Of a stretch of 64,000 nt of DNA, positions 26,368-35,199 are shown one piece after another. Positions within the stretch are counted from its first letter, which is position 1. Each line of letters begins with the position of its first letter. The position numbers and the translations under genes are program-made. The notes below the pieces were generated by a model. That model did no database searches. It saw only the letters and a program-made list of their open reading frames with translations, and was not told where the DNA came from. The DNA is from Brevundimonas subvibrioides (GTDB taxonomy: Bacteria > Pseudomonadota > Alphaproteobacteria > Caulobacterales > Caulobacteraceae): positions 1 to 64,000 of the forward strand of contig NZ_NCEQ01000014.1 in assembly GCF_002280785.1 (NCBI RefSeq). Direction: 5' to 3'.

Positions 26368-27327
26368 GTGTCGTCCAACAAGGTCCTGTTCGTCACCTCC
26401 AACCGCATCGGCGACTGCGTCATTTCGTCGGGGATCCTGCGCGAGATCGCGCGGCAGGTCCCGGGGGCGGAAATCACCGTCGCCTGCGGTCGTCCGCCCG
26501 CGCCCTTCTTCCGCTCCGCGCCGGGGGTCGAACGGGTCATCGTGCTGGACAAGAAAAAGGCCGCCGGACACTGGCTCGACCTGTGGCGACAGGTCTTCGG
26601 CACGCACTGGGCCCTGGTCATCGACATCCGGGGCTCGGCTCTCGCCTATGTCCTCAAGGCCGACAGGCGCATCGTCTATAGCCGCCGCTGGGAGACAGGC
26701 CTGCCCAAGGTCGAGATGATCTCGCGGCTGATGGGTTCCGAGGATCCGCTCGAACCCGAACTGTTCATCGACGACCTCGCCCGCGCCGAGGCCGCCGCCG
26801 TCATCGACCCGGCCCTGGCGACCGCACCGGGTCCCATCATCGCGCTGGCCCCCATCGCCCACCAGCCGGGCAAGAGCTGGCCCGCCGATCGCTGGGGCGA
26901 GCTGGTGGACATGCTGAAGGCCGAGCCCCGCTTCGCCGGCTGGCGCTTCATGCCCGTCGGCGGACCCGGGGACCGGCCGCCCGCGACCCCCGCGCTTGAA
27001 GCCGCCGGCCCCCTCGCTATCGACTTCGTGGGCAAGGGCGACATCCTCGCCTCGGCCGCCGCGATCGATCGCGCGGCCCTGTTCGTCGGCAATGATTCCG
27101 GCCTCATGCATGTGGCCGCCGCCGCCGGAAAGCCGACGCTCGGCCTGTTCGGGCCGACCGAATGGTGGCTGTACGGGCCACGCGGTCCCCGCACCGCCAT
27201 CGCGGCTTCCAACCCGGTCCGGGGCGAGTTCGCACCCATAGAGGCCCTGACGACCCAGCGTGTCTTCGAGGCCGTCCTCGCGCTGCACGACACCTGGATC
27301 GGCGCATCGGACCCCGCCACGCCTTGA
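26368..27327 (+). CDS. Glycosyltransferase family 9 (heptosyltransferase-like)
   Basis: The 319-residue protein has the ADP-heptose:LPS heptosyltransferase fold. It opens KVLFVTSNRIGDCVISSGIL, like the N-terminal GT9 signature, and has FVGNDSGLMHVAAAAGKPT and LFGPT, the donor-binding region near residues 243-268. It most likely adds a sugar to lipopolysaccharide core at the inner face of the inner membrane. The GTG start follows GAGG with suitable spacing. Only 27 bases separate it from the inverted-repeat element. No other LPS gene is nearby, so the acceptor is not clear. Confidence 0.92.
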   Translation: MSSNKVLFVTSNRIGDCVISSGILREIARQVPGAEITVACGRPPAPFFRSAPGVERVIVLDKKKAAGHWLDLWRQVFGTHWALVIDIRGSALAYVLKADRRIVYSRRWETGLPKVEMISRLMGSEDPLEPELFIDDLARAEAAAVIDPALATAPGPIIALAPIAHQPGKSWPADRWGELVDMLKAEPRFAGWRFMPVGGPGDRPPATPALEAAGPLAIDFVGKGDILASAAAIDRAALFVGNDSGLMHVAAAAGKPTLGLFGPTEWWLYGPRGPRTAIAASNPVRGEFAPIEALTTQRVFEAVLALHDTWIGASDPATP

Positions 27328-27437
27328 AGCGCGGGCCGTTCGCGGTCATATAGGCGTCGTGAGGGAACGCGGCGGTATGCCGTGCGCTGTCCCCTGCGAC
27401 ATCACTGCGCTCTCAGAAACACAAGGAAACGACGCCC

Positions 27438-27971
27438 ATTCGCCGTCCGATGAACCAGCCGCCCACCAAGGACGGCCCGCCCATGAACCACGATATCCGC
27501 GCCCCGCGCGTTCTGCTCATTGATCAGAACGGCGAGAAACAGGGGGTCATGCCGACCTCCGCCGCGCTGGAGGCCGCCGAAGAGGCGGGCATGGATCTGG
27601 TTCAGATCGTCTCGACGTCGGAGCCGCCCGTCGCCAAGATTCTCGACTACGGCAAGTTCCGCTTCCAGGAGCAGAAGAAGAAGGCCGAGGCCCGCAAGCG
27701 CCAGAAGGTCGTCGAGCTGAAAGAGATCAAGCTCCGCCCCAACATCGACGTCCACGACTACGAAGTGAAGACCAAGGCCATGACGCGCTTCTTCGACGAG
27801 GGCGACAAGGTCAAGGTGACCCTGCGCTTCCGCGGTCGCGAAATGGCTCACCCGGAACTGGGCATGAAGCTGCTCAACAAGGTCCAGGCCGACTTCGACG
27901 AGATCGCCAAGGTCGAATACGCGCCGCGTATGGAAGGCCGCCAGATGATCATGATCCTGGCGCCGAAGTAG
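27438..27971 (+). CDS. infC: Translation initiation factor IF-3, ATT start codon
   Basis: IF-3 binds the 30S subunit and checks the start codon. Homologues in related alphaproteobacteria begin MRRP, and here the only in-frame codons giving xRRP are ATT CGC CGT CCG at 27438-27449. An AGGA ribosome site ends 10 bases before ATT. I therefore place the start at ATT, giving 177 residues; the first ATG is at 27450. A rare AUU start is the known basis of IF-3 self-regulation in E. coli. N- and C-domain motifs are normal ([27 protein letters not shown]). An intrinsic terminator follows. Confidence 0.96.
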   Translation: MRRPMNQPPTKDGPPMNHDIRAPRVLLIDQNGEKQGVMPTSAALEAAEEAGMDLVQIVSTSEPPVAKILDYGKFRFQEQKKKAEARKRQKVVELKEIKLRPNIDVHDYEVKTKAMTRFFDEGDKVKVTLRFRGREMAHPELGMKLLNKVQADFDEIAKVEYAPRMEGRQMIMILAPK

Positions 27972-27994
27972 GCTCCGGCGTCACTACAGCGTCC

Positions 27995-28024
27995 AACGCC
28001 CCGGCATCGTCCGGGGCGTTTTGC
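27995..28024 (+). terminator. Intrinsic terminator after infC
   Basis: AACGCCCCGG, a 6-base loop and CCGGGGCGTT form a perfect 10-bp stem that runs into TTTTG. It lies 24 bases past the infC stop and separates infC from the S9 peptidase gene. Confidence 0.85.
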
Positions 28025-28133
28025 GTTTGGGTGCAGGGGGTTCTCGTTTTCGGCCGGGAGTGTCGCCTTAACCACTTGTGATTGCGCCCCGGCGTGGGAT
28101 GATGGCCGTCTTTCCGGCGTAGGTGGTCTCATC

Positions 28134-30116
28134 ATGGTGCGTCCTGTTTTCCGTGCGGCCCTTGCGGCCTTCCTCGCCGCCGCCCTGACCGGCGTCGCGC
28201 CGAGCCCCGTGGCAGCCCAGGCGCCGCCCACGCCCGCTCCGCTCACGGCCTATGGCGCCCTGCCGTCGCTCGAGCTGGTGCAAGTGTCGCCGTCCGGCCG
28301 CCGTCTGGCTTTCGTCACCGTGTCGGGCGAACAGCGTGTGCTCGTCCTGCTTGACCTTGAAACGCGTGCCCAGATTGGCGGCGTGGATGTCGGCCAGGCC
28401 AAGGTCCGCGATCTGGAATGGATCGGCGAAGAGCGGGTCCTGATCACCACCTCCAAGACCGAGACCGTGCCTCAGCTGGGCCTGTTCAACGCCGAACTGT
28501 TCTCCGGCCAGATCTACGACCCCGGCGCCAACCGGATCGTGGCCATGCTGGCCAACTCGCGCGGCCTGTTCCCGGCCCTGTTCAGCACCCCCGACGTCAT
28601 CGACGCCGCCGGGGGATCCCAGGTTCTCGTCCGCGCCTTCTCGTTTGAGAACCCGGAGCGAACCGACCTCTTCAGTATCGATCTGGCGACCGGCCGCGCC
28701 CGGCTGGCCGAGGTCATGGGCGTCGCCGTCACCGACTACATCCTGGGCGCCGACGGCGAGTCGATCGCCCGCAGCGAATACGAACCGCGCTCCCAGACCT
28801 GGAGCCTGTATCTGCGTCAGGGCGGCTCCTTCCGGAAGACCTGGGACACAACGGCGCCGATCGATCAGCCCAATCTGATGGGGCTGGGCCTCAGCGGCGA
28901 CAGTGTCGTCCTCGCCGCGGAACGGCCCGACCTGAGCCAGCCCGGCCGCGAGGACGCCGAGTTCTTCGACGTCAATCTGGCGTCTGGCGACTGGCGCGCC
29001 GTGCGGTTCGATTTCAATCCTCAGGCCCTGGTGTTCCATCCGGCCACCCATCGCCTCATGGGCGCGACACGGCTGGACGACGACGGCCGTCGCTACGCCT
29101 TCGCCGACCCCCAGGCCCGGCAGCTGTGGGAGACGGCGGCGCGGGCATTCGCAGGCCGTTCGCCTGAGCTGGTCAGCTGGAGCGACGACCTCAAAAAGGC
29201 GGTGGTCTTCACCAGCGGTCCGCGCGATTCCGGTTCCTACCACCTGCTCGATCTCGATGCGGCCCGGGTCACCCCGGCCGGCGGCGCCTATGCCGCGATC
29301 ACGCCGGATCAGGTCGCCCCGGTGCGCAGCATCACCTATGCCGCTGGGGATGGACTGCAGATTCACGGCTTCCTGACCCTGCCGCCGGGGCGCGAGGATG
29401 CGCGGGGCCTGCCGCTCGTCGTCCTGGCCCATGGTGGTCCGGCGTCTCGCGATATCGTCGGGTTCGATTGGTGGGGCCAGGCCCTGGCGTCCCGCGGCTA
29501 TGCCGTGCTTCAGGCCAATTTCCGGGGCTCGACCGGCTATGGCGATGCCTTCATGGAGGCCGGATATGGCGAGTGGGGTCGAAAGATGCAGACCGACCTG
29601 TCGGACGGCGTCCGCTATCTTGCGGAACAGGACCTCATCGATCCGCAGCGCGTCTGTATCGTCGGCGCCAGCTACGGCGGCTATGCGGCGCTCGCGGGCG
29701 TGACCGTTCAGCAGGACATCTATCGGTGCGCCGTCTCCGTGGCCGGGATCTCCGATCTGCGCCGCATGGTCGAGGAAGAGGCGTCGGACGGCGCGAGGCG
29801 CGAGAACGTCACCGTGCGCTACTGGAACCGGTTCATGGGCGCCGACCGTCTGGGCGACCGGTCGCTGGACGAGTTTTCGCCGGTGAAGCTGGCGGAACAG
29901 GCGGGTGCGCCAATCCTGCTGCTGCATGGTCGCGACGATTCCGTCGTCCCCATCGACCAGAGCCGGATCATGGCTAACGCTCTGCGCCGCGCCGGCAAGC
30001 CGGTCGAGTTCGTCGAGCTGGAGGGCGAGGACCACTGGCTTTCGCGCGGCGACACCCGCCAGCGCATGCTGACCGAAACGGTGGACTTCCTGCAGGCCAA
30101 CAACCCGGCGGATTAG
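28134..30116 (+). CDS. Secreted S9 family prolyl oligopeptidase-like peptidase
   Basis: The 660-residue precursor has a signal peptide ending about AAQA. An N-terminal beta-propeller region (about residues 40-390) leads into a C-terminal alpha/beta hydrolase domain. The nucleophile is Ser513 in GASYGGYAAL. HGRDDSVVP carries the Asp and GEDHWLS the His of the triad. LVVLAHGGPASRD is the oxyanion region. The family cleaves peptides, often as dipeptidyl or acylaminoacyl peptidases, here in the periplasm or outside the cell. It stands alone and overlaps the convergent histidine kinase gene by 4 bases. Confidence 0.93.
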   Translation: MVRPVFRAALAAFLAAALTGVAPSPVAAQAPPTPAPLTAYGALPSLELVQVSPSGRRLAFVTVSGEQRVLVLLDLETRAQIGGVDVGQAKVRDLEWIGEERVLITTSKTETVPQLGLFNAELFSGQIYDPGANRIVAMLANSRGLFPALFSTPDVIDAAGGSQVLVRAFSFENPERTDLFSIDLATGRARLAEVMGVAVTDYILGADGESIARSEYEPRSQTWSLYLRQGGSFRKTWDTTAPIDQPNLMGLGLSGDSVVLAAERPDLSQPGREDAEFFDVNLASGDWRAVRFDFNPQALVFHPATHRLMGATRLDDDGRRYAFADPQARQLWETAARAFAGRSPELVSWSDDLKKAVVFTSGPRDSGSYHLLDLDAARVTPAGGAYAAITPDQVAPVRSITYAAGDGLQIHGFLTLPPGREDARGLPLVVLAHGGPASRDIVGFDWWGQALASRGYAVLQANFRGSTGYGDAFMEAGYGEWGRKMQTDLSDGVRYLAEQDLIDPQRVCIVGASYGGYAALAGVTVQQDIYRCAVSVAGISDLRRMVEEEASDGARRENVTVRYWNRFMGADRLGDRSLDEFSPVKLAEQAGAPILLLHGRDDSVVPIDQSRIMANALRRAGKPVEFVELEGEDHWLSRGDTRQRMLTETVDFLQANNPAD

Positions 30117-31723
30117 GCCGCTTCCGCCTCGACGACAGTCGACCCCAGCGCCAGACGGATGGCGTTCAGCAGGGTGTCCGGCTGGATGGGCTTCTGGGCC
30201 ACGCCGTTCATTCCGGCGGCGACATAGTCGGCCTCGTCGCGCGGATCGGCGTTGGCGGTCAGGGCCAGGATCGGCGTGCGCCCGGCAGGGCCGGGCAGGC
30301 GGCGGATGGCCCTGGTCGCGGTGACGCCGTCCATCACCGGCATCTTGATGTCCATCAGGATCAGGTCGAACGGCCGGCGCGACGCCGCCTCCAGCGCCTC
30401 GACGCCGTTCTCGGCCGTCTCGTGGGTGCAGCCGAACATTTCCAGCAGGCGGGTGGCGACGAACCGGTTCGTGGCGTTGTCGTCTGTGACCAGCACATGC
30501 AGGGTCTGGTGCGGCGTCGGCTCCGCCACGACCTCGGCGACGGCGCGCGTCTCGGGCCCGCAGTCGGGCAGGTCGAGCGAGAACCGGAACCGCGCCCCGC
30601 CCTGGGGCGAACGGGTCAGGCTGATCGTCCCGCCCATCCGCTCGACGATCTGGCGACAGATGGCCAGGCCCAGCCCGGCGCCGGCGCCCTCGCGCCCGGC
30701 CTGACCGGTGTTGAAGGGCTCGAAGATGGTCGCGGCCGCATCATCCGGCACGCCCGGGCCGCTGTCGTCGACGATCGCGTCGAGCCGGATTGCGCCATCG
30801 ACCCGGCGCGAGGCGAGTGACACGACGACCTCGCCGACCTGAGTGAATTTCAGTGCATTGCCGATCAGGTTGTTGAGCAACTGCTTGATCCGCATGGCGT
30901 CGGCCATGACCCAGTCGGCTCCGGCGGTGTCGCAGGCGACGGTCAGGATCAGCCCATTTTCCTCCGCGCGCGGCCGCCACAGCGACTCCACATCGGCGCC
31001 GACGCCGTCGATACGGAGGGGCGCGGGATCGACCGTCAGGATGCCGGCGGAGGCCCGTGACATGTCCAGTGCGTCGGTCAGCAGCCTCAGCAGCGTCTGG
31101 CCGGAATCCAGGATGGTCTCCACATAAGGGCGCAGTTCTTCCTGCTCCAGCTTGCGCTGGAGCAGGCCGGCCACGCCCAGAACCCCGTTCAGCGGCGTGC
31201 GGATCTCGTGACTCATCACCGCCAGGAACTCGGATTTGGCGCGGCTGGAGGCCCGGGCCTCAGCCTCGGCGACCGCCAGGTTCCGGGCCAGCAGTCCCAT
31301 CTCCTCGGCCTTGGTCCGGTACAGGGCCGCCCCGGCCTGAAGGATCTGCACCCCCGCGCCGACGCCGACATAGAGACCGTTCTCGACCACGATGAAGCCG
31401 CGCAACAGCATGTTCAGTTCGGCGGCGTCGACGGTATGGAAGAAGGTCTCGGCGCTGGCCCCGGCCTCGGCCAGGGGCGGATTGGCGTCCATCAGGCCGG
31501 ACACGGGCCGGCGGGCATAGAGGGCGCGCCCGAACTCGGCGGCCATCTTCAGGGTGAAGGCGTTGCGCTCGATCAGGCCGAGCGGTCGGCCCTCCGGATC
31601 GACGACCGCGATGGCGAGGGTGTTGGGTTCGTTCTGGAACCGGTCGAACACCACCGAGCCCGGCGTCTCTGGCGAGACCGGCTCCACTGCGTCCACGAAA
31701 TCGCCGATACGGGCCATGCGCAC
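30113..31723 (-). CDS. Hybrid sensor histidine kinase/response regulator, cytoplasmic
   Basis: The 536-residue protein has no membrane segment. Residues 1-130 look like a pair of CBS-type modules: FDRFQNEPNTLAIAVVDPEGRPLGLIERN and the VSGLMDANPPL linker. A short coiled coil follows, then a HisKA domain with His172 in SHEIRTPLNG. The HATPase domain has a GxGLGLAI motif, and the C-terminal receiver phosphorylation site is Asp458 in LILMDIKMP. It therefore has both donor and receiver and should need a separate phosphotransfer partner. A CBS-like input suggests sensing of a nucleotide or other small ligand, which is inference. No partner gene is adjacent. Confidence 0.9.
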   Translation of the reverse strand: MRMARIGDFVDAVEPVSPETPGSVVFDRFQNEPNTLAIAVVDPEGRPLGLIERNAFTLKMAAEFGRALYARRPVSGLMDANPPLAEAGASAETFFHTVDAAELNMLLRGFIVVENGLYVGVGAGVQILQAGAALYRTKAEEMGLLARNLAVAEAEARASSRAKSEFLAVMSHEIRTPLNGVLGVAGLLQRKLEQEELRPYVETILDSGQTLLRLLTDALDMSRASAGILTVDPAPLRIDGVGADVESLWRPRAEENGLILTVACDTAGADWVMADAMRIKQLLNNLIGNALKFTQVGEVVVSLASRRVDGAIRLDAIVDDSGPGVPDDAAATIFEPFNTGQAGREGAGAGLGLAICRQIVERMGGTISLTRSPQGGARFRFSLDLPDCGPETRAVAEVVAEPTPHQTLHVLVTDDNATNRFVATRLLEMFGCTHETAENGVEALEAASRRPFDLILMDIKMPVMDGVTATRAIRRLPGPAGRTPILALTANADPRDEADYVAAGMNGVAQKPIQPDTLLNAIRLALGSTVVEAEAA

Positions 31724-31895
31724 TCCTTGCGGAACCGCTGATAGGGGGCGCGGCTTAACGCAGGCTTTGCTGTTCTTGAATTTTTTGTAGCAGTTTCAGA
31801 GAAGTATATCCGTGTACGGAGTGTGTGAATCGCGCACTTGCCGGCATTGGCATCAGGTCCCTCGCGGTCCGGCGACGGCTCGGATAGAAGGCCTC

Positions 31896-33191
31896 ATGTC
31901 CTCTCCGCCCGCCGATCCCGCCCCGAAAGCCAAGGCTCCGGCGCTGGCGATGCTGTTCCTGATCGTCTTCATCAACCTGGTCGGGTTCGGCCTGGTGGTG
32001 CCGCTGCTGCCCTTCTTCGCCCAGAGCCTGAATGCCGAGCCGTGGCAGATCACGGTGATGTTCGCGGCCTATTCCCTGGGTCAGTTCTTCGCCGAGCCCT
32101 TCTGGGGAAGGCTGTCGGACCGGATCGGAAGGAAGCCCGTTCTTCTGATCACGCTTGTGTCCAACGCGGTCGGCTATCTGGCCCTCGCCTTCGTGCCGAA
32201 CATCTGGCTGGCGGTGGCGGTGCGGCTGTTCACAGGGCTGGGGGCCGGCAATATCTCGACGGTGCAGGGCTATGTCGCCGACGTGACCCCGCCGGCCGAG
32301 CGGGCCGGGCGTATGGGGATGATCGGCGCGGCCTTCGGCCTGGGCTTTATCGTAGGGCCGGGCCTCGGCGGCATCCTGACCCAGCCGCAACTGGGGCATA
32401 TCGGCTACCAACTGCCGATCTTCGTCGCCTCGGCCCTGGCCGCGCTCGCCGCCGTCGGCGTGGTGGTGTTTCTGAAGGAGAGCCGCGCCAGGGCCGATCC
32501 GGCCGTGCCCCGTCCGGGGTTCATGTCGGGCCTGCACGACGCCCGGGCCGATCCGGTGGTGTCGCGCGTGCTGCTGGTGACCCTGATCTATATGGCCGGC
32601 TTCTCGGCGATGGAGAGCGTGTTCGGCCTGTGGGCCGAGGATCGCTACGCCTGGGGCGCCCGCGAGGTCGGGCTCAGCTTCATGATCGTGGGCATCGTCT
32701 CGGCCCTGAACCAGGGCGTCTTCACCGGCAAGCTGGCCAGGAAGTTTGGAGAAACCCGGGTGCTGGCGACCGGCATGCTGTTATTCGGCGCCTCGCTGGT
32801 GCTGCAGGTCATCGCCCCCGTCGCCTGGTTCCCGGCCGTCACCCTCGACCTCGGCGTCTTCACCTTGGCGGTCGTCCAGGGCTGGAGCATCCCGATCATC
32901 ATGGCGCTGGGCGCTTGCGGCATGTCGATGGCCATGCCGAACATCTCGGCCATGATCTCGCGCGCGACTCCGCCGGACCGTCAGGGCGCCATGCTCGGGC
33001 TGAACATGGCCACAGGCTCGATCGCCCGCATTTTCGGCCCTCTCGTCGCCGGCGCCCTGTTTTCGGGCCTCGGCCACAGCTGGCCCTTCCTCGTCGGCGC
33101 GGCCCTGACGGTCCCGGCGGCGATCATCGCCATCAACGCGGGGCGGGCCTTGCGGCGGGGCCCGACGACGGCCGGCGTCCCCGCAGAGTAG
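31896..33191 (+). CDS. MFS transporter, TetA/multidrug exporter type
   Basis: From the ATG at 31896 the protein has 431 residues and 12 predicted membrane segments. GRLSDRIGRKPV between helices 2 and 3 is the conserved MFS loop, and GAAFGLGFIVGPGLGG in helix 5 is the drug/proton antiporter motif C. The sequence is of the TCR/TetA type, but such chromosomal members often have other substrates, so tetracycline export is not claimed. An extended upstream frame lacks a hydrophobic start and was excluded; GAAGG precedes the chosen ATG. The 172-base upstream gap is AT-rich for this genome and probably holds promoters for this gene and the kinase. Confidence 0.92.
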   Translation: MSSPPADPAPKAKAPALAMLFLIVFINLVGFGLVVPLLPFFAQSLNAEPWQITVMFAAYSLGQFFAEPFWGRLSDRIGRKPVLLITLVSNAVGYLALAFVPNIWLAVAVRLFTGLGAGNISTVQGYVADVTPPAERAGRMGMIGAAFGLGFIVGPGLGGILTQPQLGHIGYQLPIFVASALAALAAVGVVVFLKESRARADPAVPRPGFMSGLHDARADPVVSRVLLVTLIYMAGFSAMESVFGLWAEDRYAWGAREVGLSFMIVGIVSALNQGVFTGKLARKFGETRVLATGMLLFGASLVLQVIAPVAWFPAVTLDLGVFTLAVVQGWSIPIIMALGACGMSMAMPNISAMISRATPPDRQGAMLGLNMATGSIARIFGPLVAGALFSGLGHSWPFLVGAALTVPAAIIAINAGRALRRGPTTAGVPAE

Positions 33192-33351
33192 ACTCTGCTT
33201 GCCTTTGAGCGCCGGTTCCCCTAGTAGCCGCGCCTTCGCGTAACGAACCGCCGGGCTAACAGGCATGCCTGGGCGGTTCCTAATCCCGGCCACCATCCAC
33301 CCTCGGGCTCAAGTAGTCCGACCGGACGGTAGCCCCAAAAGAGAGTGGAAA

Positions 33352-33549
33352 ATGCCGAAACTGAAGACGAAGTCGGGCGCCAAAAAGCGCTTCTCTTTCA
33401 CTGCGACGGGCAAGGTGAAGTCCGGGGTTGCGGGCAAGCGTCACCGCTTGATCAGCCACAATTCCAAATACATCCGCCAGAACCGCGGCACCAAGGTCAT
33501 GGCCGACGCCGACGCCAAGAAGATCAAGTCCTACATGCCGTACGCGTAA
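33352..33549 (+). CDS. rpmI: 50S ribosomal protein L35
   Basis: L35 is a small basic protein of the large ribosomal subunit. The 65-residue product, from [14 protein letters not shown] to IKSYMPYA, matches the family over its full length. A GAGAG ribosome site precedes the ATG at 33352. It leads the rpmI-rplT-pheS-pheT set on the plus strand and is 160 bases downstream of the MFS gene. infC, which usually stands just upstream, is about 5.4 kb away. Confidence 0.98.
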   Translation: MPKLKTKSGAKKRFSFTATGKVKSGVAGKRHRLISHNSKYIRQNRGTKVMADADAKKIKSYMPYA

Positions 33550-33597
33550 GCGTAGGCGGCACATCAGACCCGATCTCACCGCATTGAATTTGAATTC

Positions 33598-33641
33598 GGG
33601 CCCTCCAGCAGCAAGCGACCGCGTCGCGAGCGTTAGGGCCC
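33598..33641 (+). promoter_or_regulatory. Hairpin in the rplT leader
   Basis: GGGCCCT (33598-33604) and AGGGCCC (33635-33641) form a 7-bp outer stem. GCGAC and GTCGC can pair inside it. The structure ends 19 bases before the rplT start and includes a sequence related to the hairpin after secA (2457-2477). L20 is a known autorepressor in other bacteria, so a control role is possible but not shown. Confidence 0.45.
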
Positions 33642-33660
33642 TTCCGAAGGAAGACACATC

Positions 33661-34014
33661 ATGGCTCGCGTAAAAAGGGGCGTCGTATCGCACGCCCGTC
33701 ACAAGAAGGTTCTCGAACAGGCCAAGGGCTTTTCGGGTCGCCGCAAGAACACCATCCGCACGGCCAAGGCCGCCGTTGATCGCGCCGGGCAATACGCCTA
33801 CCGCGACCGCCGCATCAACAAGCGCAACTTCCGCGCCCTGTGGATCCAGCGCATCAACGCCGCCGCCCGTCAGGAAGGCTTCACCTACTCGCAGTTCATC
33901 CACGGCCTGTCGAAGGCCGGCATCGAGCTGGACCGCAAGGTCCTGGCCGCGATCGCCATGGACGGCGTCGGCTTCTCGGACATCGCCGCCAAGGTGCGCG
34001 AAGCCCTGAAGTAG
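33661..34014 (+). CDS. rplT: 50S ribosomal protein L20
   Basis: L20 is an early-assembly protein of the 50S subunit that binds 23S rRNA. The 117-residue sequence is complete, with [18 protein letters not shown] at the start and an Arg/Lys-rich N-terminal helix. GGAAG lies close before the ATG. In several bacteria L20 represses its own operon by binding the leader RNA, and a stable hairpin lies just upstream here. An intrinsic terminator between rplT and pheS suggests that part of the transcript ends here. Confidence 0.98.
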   Translation: MARVKRGVVSHARHKKVLEQAKGFSGRRKNTIRTAKAAVDRAGQYAYRDRRINKRNFRALWIQRINAAARQEGFTYSQFIHGLSKAGIELDRKVLAAIAMDGVGFSDIAAKVREALK

Positions 34015-34040
34015 GACTGATCCGGTCCGCCGGAACGATC

Positions 34041-34073
34041 AAAAGCCCTCCGGTTCGCGCCGGGGGGCTTTTT
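34041..34073 (+). terminator. Intrinsic terminator after rplT
   Basis: AAAAGCCCTCCGG and CCGGGGGGCTTTTT pair with one G-U, giving a strong stem followed by a T-run. It lies 26 bases past rplT and 33 bases before pheS, so pheS may depend on readthrough or its own start. Confidence 0.85.
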
Positions 34074-34106
34074 GCTTTCGCCCCCAACCGCTAGACGATC
34101 CGCACC

Positions 34107-35195
34107 ATGCCAGACTCTGCAGCGCCTCTCGCCGTCCTCGAACTCGAACTGATCAACGCCATCGGCTCCGCGACCACCGTCGCCGAGGTCGAGGCCGTGC
34201 GGGTCGCGGCCCTGGGCAAGACCGGGACGATCTCGGGCCTGCTCAAGGGCATGGGCGCCCTGAGCCCCGACGCGCGCCGCGAACAGGGGCCGATGATCAA
34301 CGGCCTGCGCGACCGGGTCTCAGCCGCCCTTGCGGGGAAGAAGGCCGAGCTCGAAGCCGCCGAACTCGACGCCCGCCTCAAGTCGGAACACATCGACCTG
34401 ACCCTGCCGGCCCGTCCGCGTCGCAAGGGCGGGGTCCATCCGACCATGCAGGTGATGGACGAGATGATCGCCCTGTTCGCCGAGATGGGGTTCGCCGTCG
34501 CCGAAGGCCCGGACATCGAGGACGACTTCCACAACTTCACGGCCCTGAATTTCCCGCCCAAACACCCGGCGCGGGAGATGCACGACACCTTCTTCCTCAA
34601 GCCCGACCCGGAGACCGGCGAGCGCAAGGTTCTGCGGACCCACACCAGCCCTGTGCAGGTGCGGACGATGATGTCGCAGACGCCGCCCATCCGCATCATC
34701 GCGCCCGGCCGCACCTTCCGTAAGGACTCCGACGCCACCCACACCCCGATGTTCCACCAGATCGAGGGGCTGGTGATCGGCAAGGACATCCACATGGGTC
34801 ACCTGAAGACGACCCTCGAAACCTTCGTCGCGCGGTTCTTCGAGCTGGACGGCGTCGACGCCCGCTTCCGCCCGCACCACTTCCCCTTCACCGAGCCCTC
34901 GGCCGAGATGGACATCCGCTGCGACCGTTCCGGCGGCAAGCTGGTGCTCAACGAAGGCGACGACTGGCTGGAGATCCTCGGCTGCGGGATGGTCCATCCC
35001 AACGTCCTGCGGTCCTGCGGCATCGACCCGGACGAGTGGCAGGGCTTCGCCTTCGGCATGGGTGTCGATCGCATGGCCATGCTGAAATACGGCGTGCCCG
35101 ACCTGAGGCCGATGTTCGAGGCCGACATCCGTTGGCTGGCCCACTATGGCTTCTCGGCCTTCGCCGCCCCCAACCCGGCCTCTGGCCTGAGCTGA
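34107..35195 (+). CDS. pheS: Phenylalanine-tRNA ligase alpha subunit
   Basis: PheS is the catalytic subunit of the alpha2-beta2 enzyme that charges tRNA-Phe. The 362-residue protein has an N-terminal coiled coil (about residues 1-85) that binds tRNA and a class II catalytic core. Motif 2 is [21 protein letters not shown], and motif 3 is [13 protein letters not shown] near the C-terminus. The ATG start is unambiguous. Two small genes lie between it and pheT, the first only 4 bases after the pheS stop. Confidence 0.98.
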   Translation: MPDSAAPLAVLELELINAIGSATTVAEVEAVRVAALGKTGTISGLLKGMGALSPDARREQGPMINGLRDRVSAALAGKKAELEAAELDARLKSEHIDLTLPARPRRKGGVHPTMQVMDEMIALFAEMGFAVAEGPDIEDDFHNFTALNFPPKHPAREMHDTFFLKPDPETGERKVLRTHTSPVQVRTMMSQTPPIRIIAPGRTFRKDSDATHTPMFHQIEGLVIGKDIHMGHLKTTLETFVARFFELDGVDARFRPHHFPFTEPSAEMDIRCDRSGGKLVLNEGDDWLEILGCGMVHPNVLRSCGIDPDEWQGFAFGMGVDRMAMLKYGVPDLRPMFEADIRWLAHYGFSAFAAPNPASGLS

Positions 35196-35199
35196 CCTC

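Noticed and set aside
28068..30035. A 655-codon open frame opposite the S9 peptidase
   Set aside because: It is an antisense shadow with low-complexity composition, while the S9 peptidase shows a full catalytic triad.
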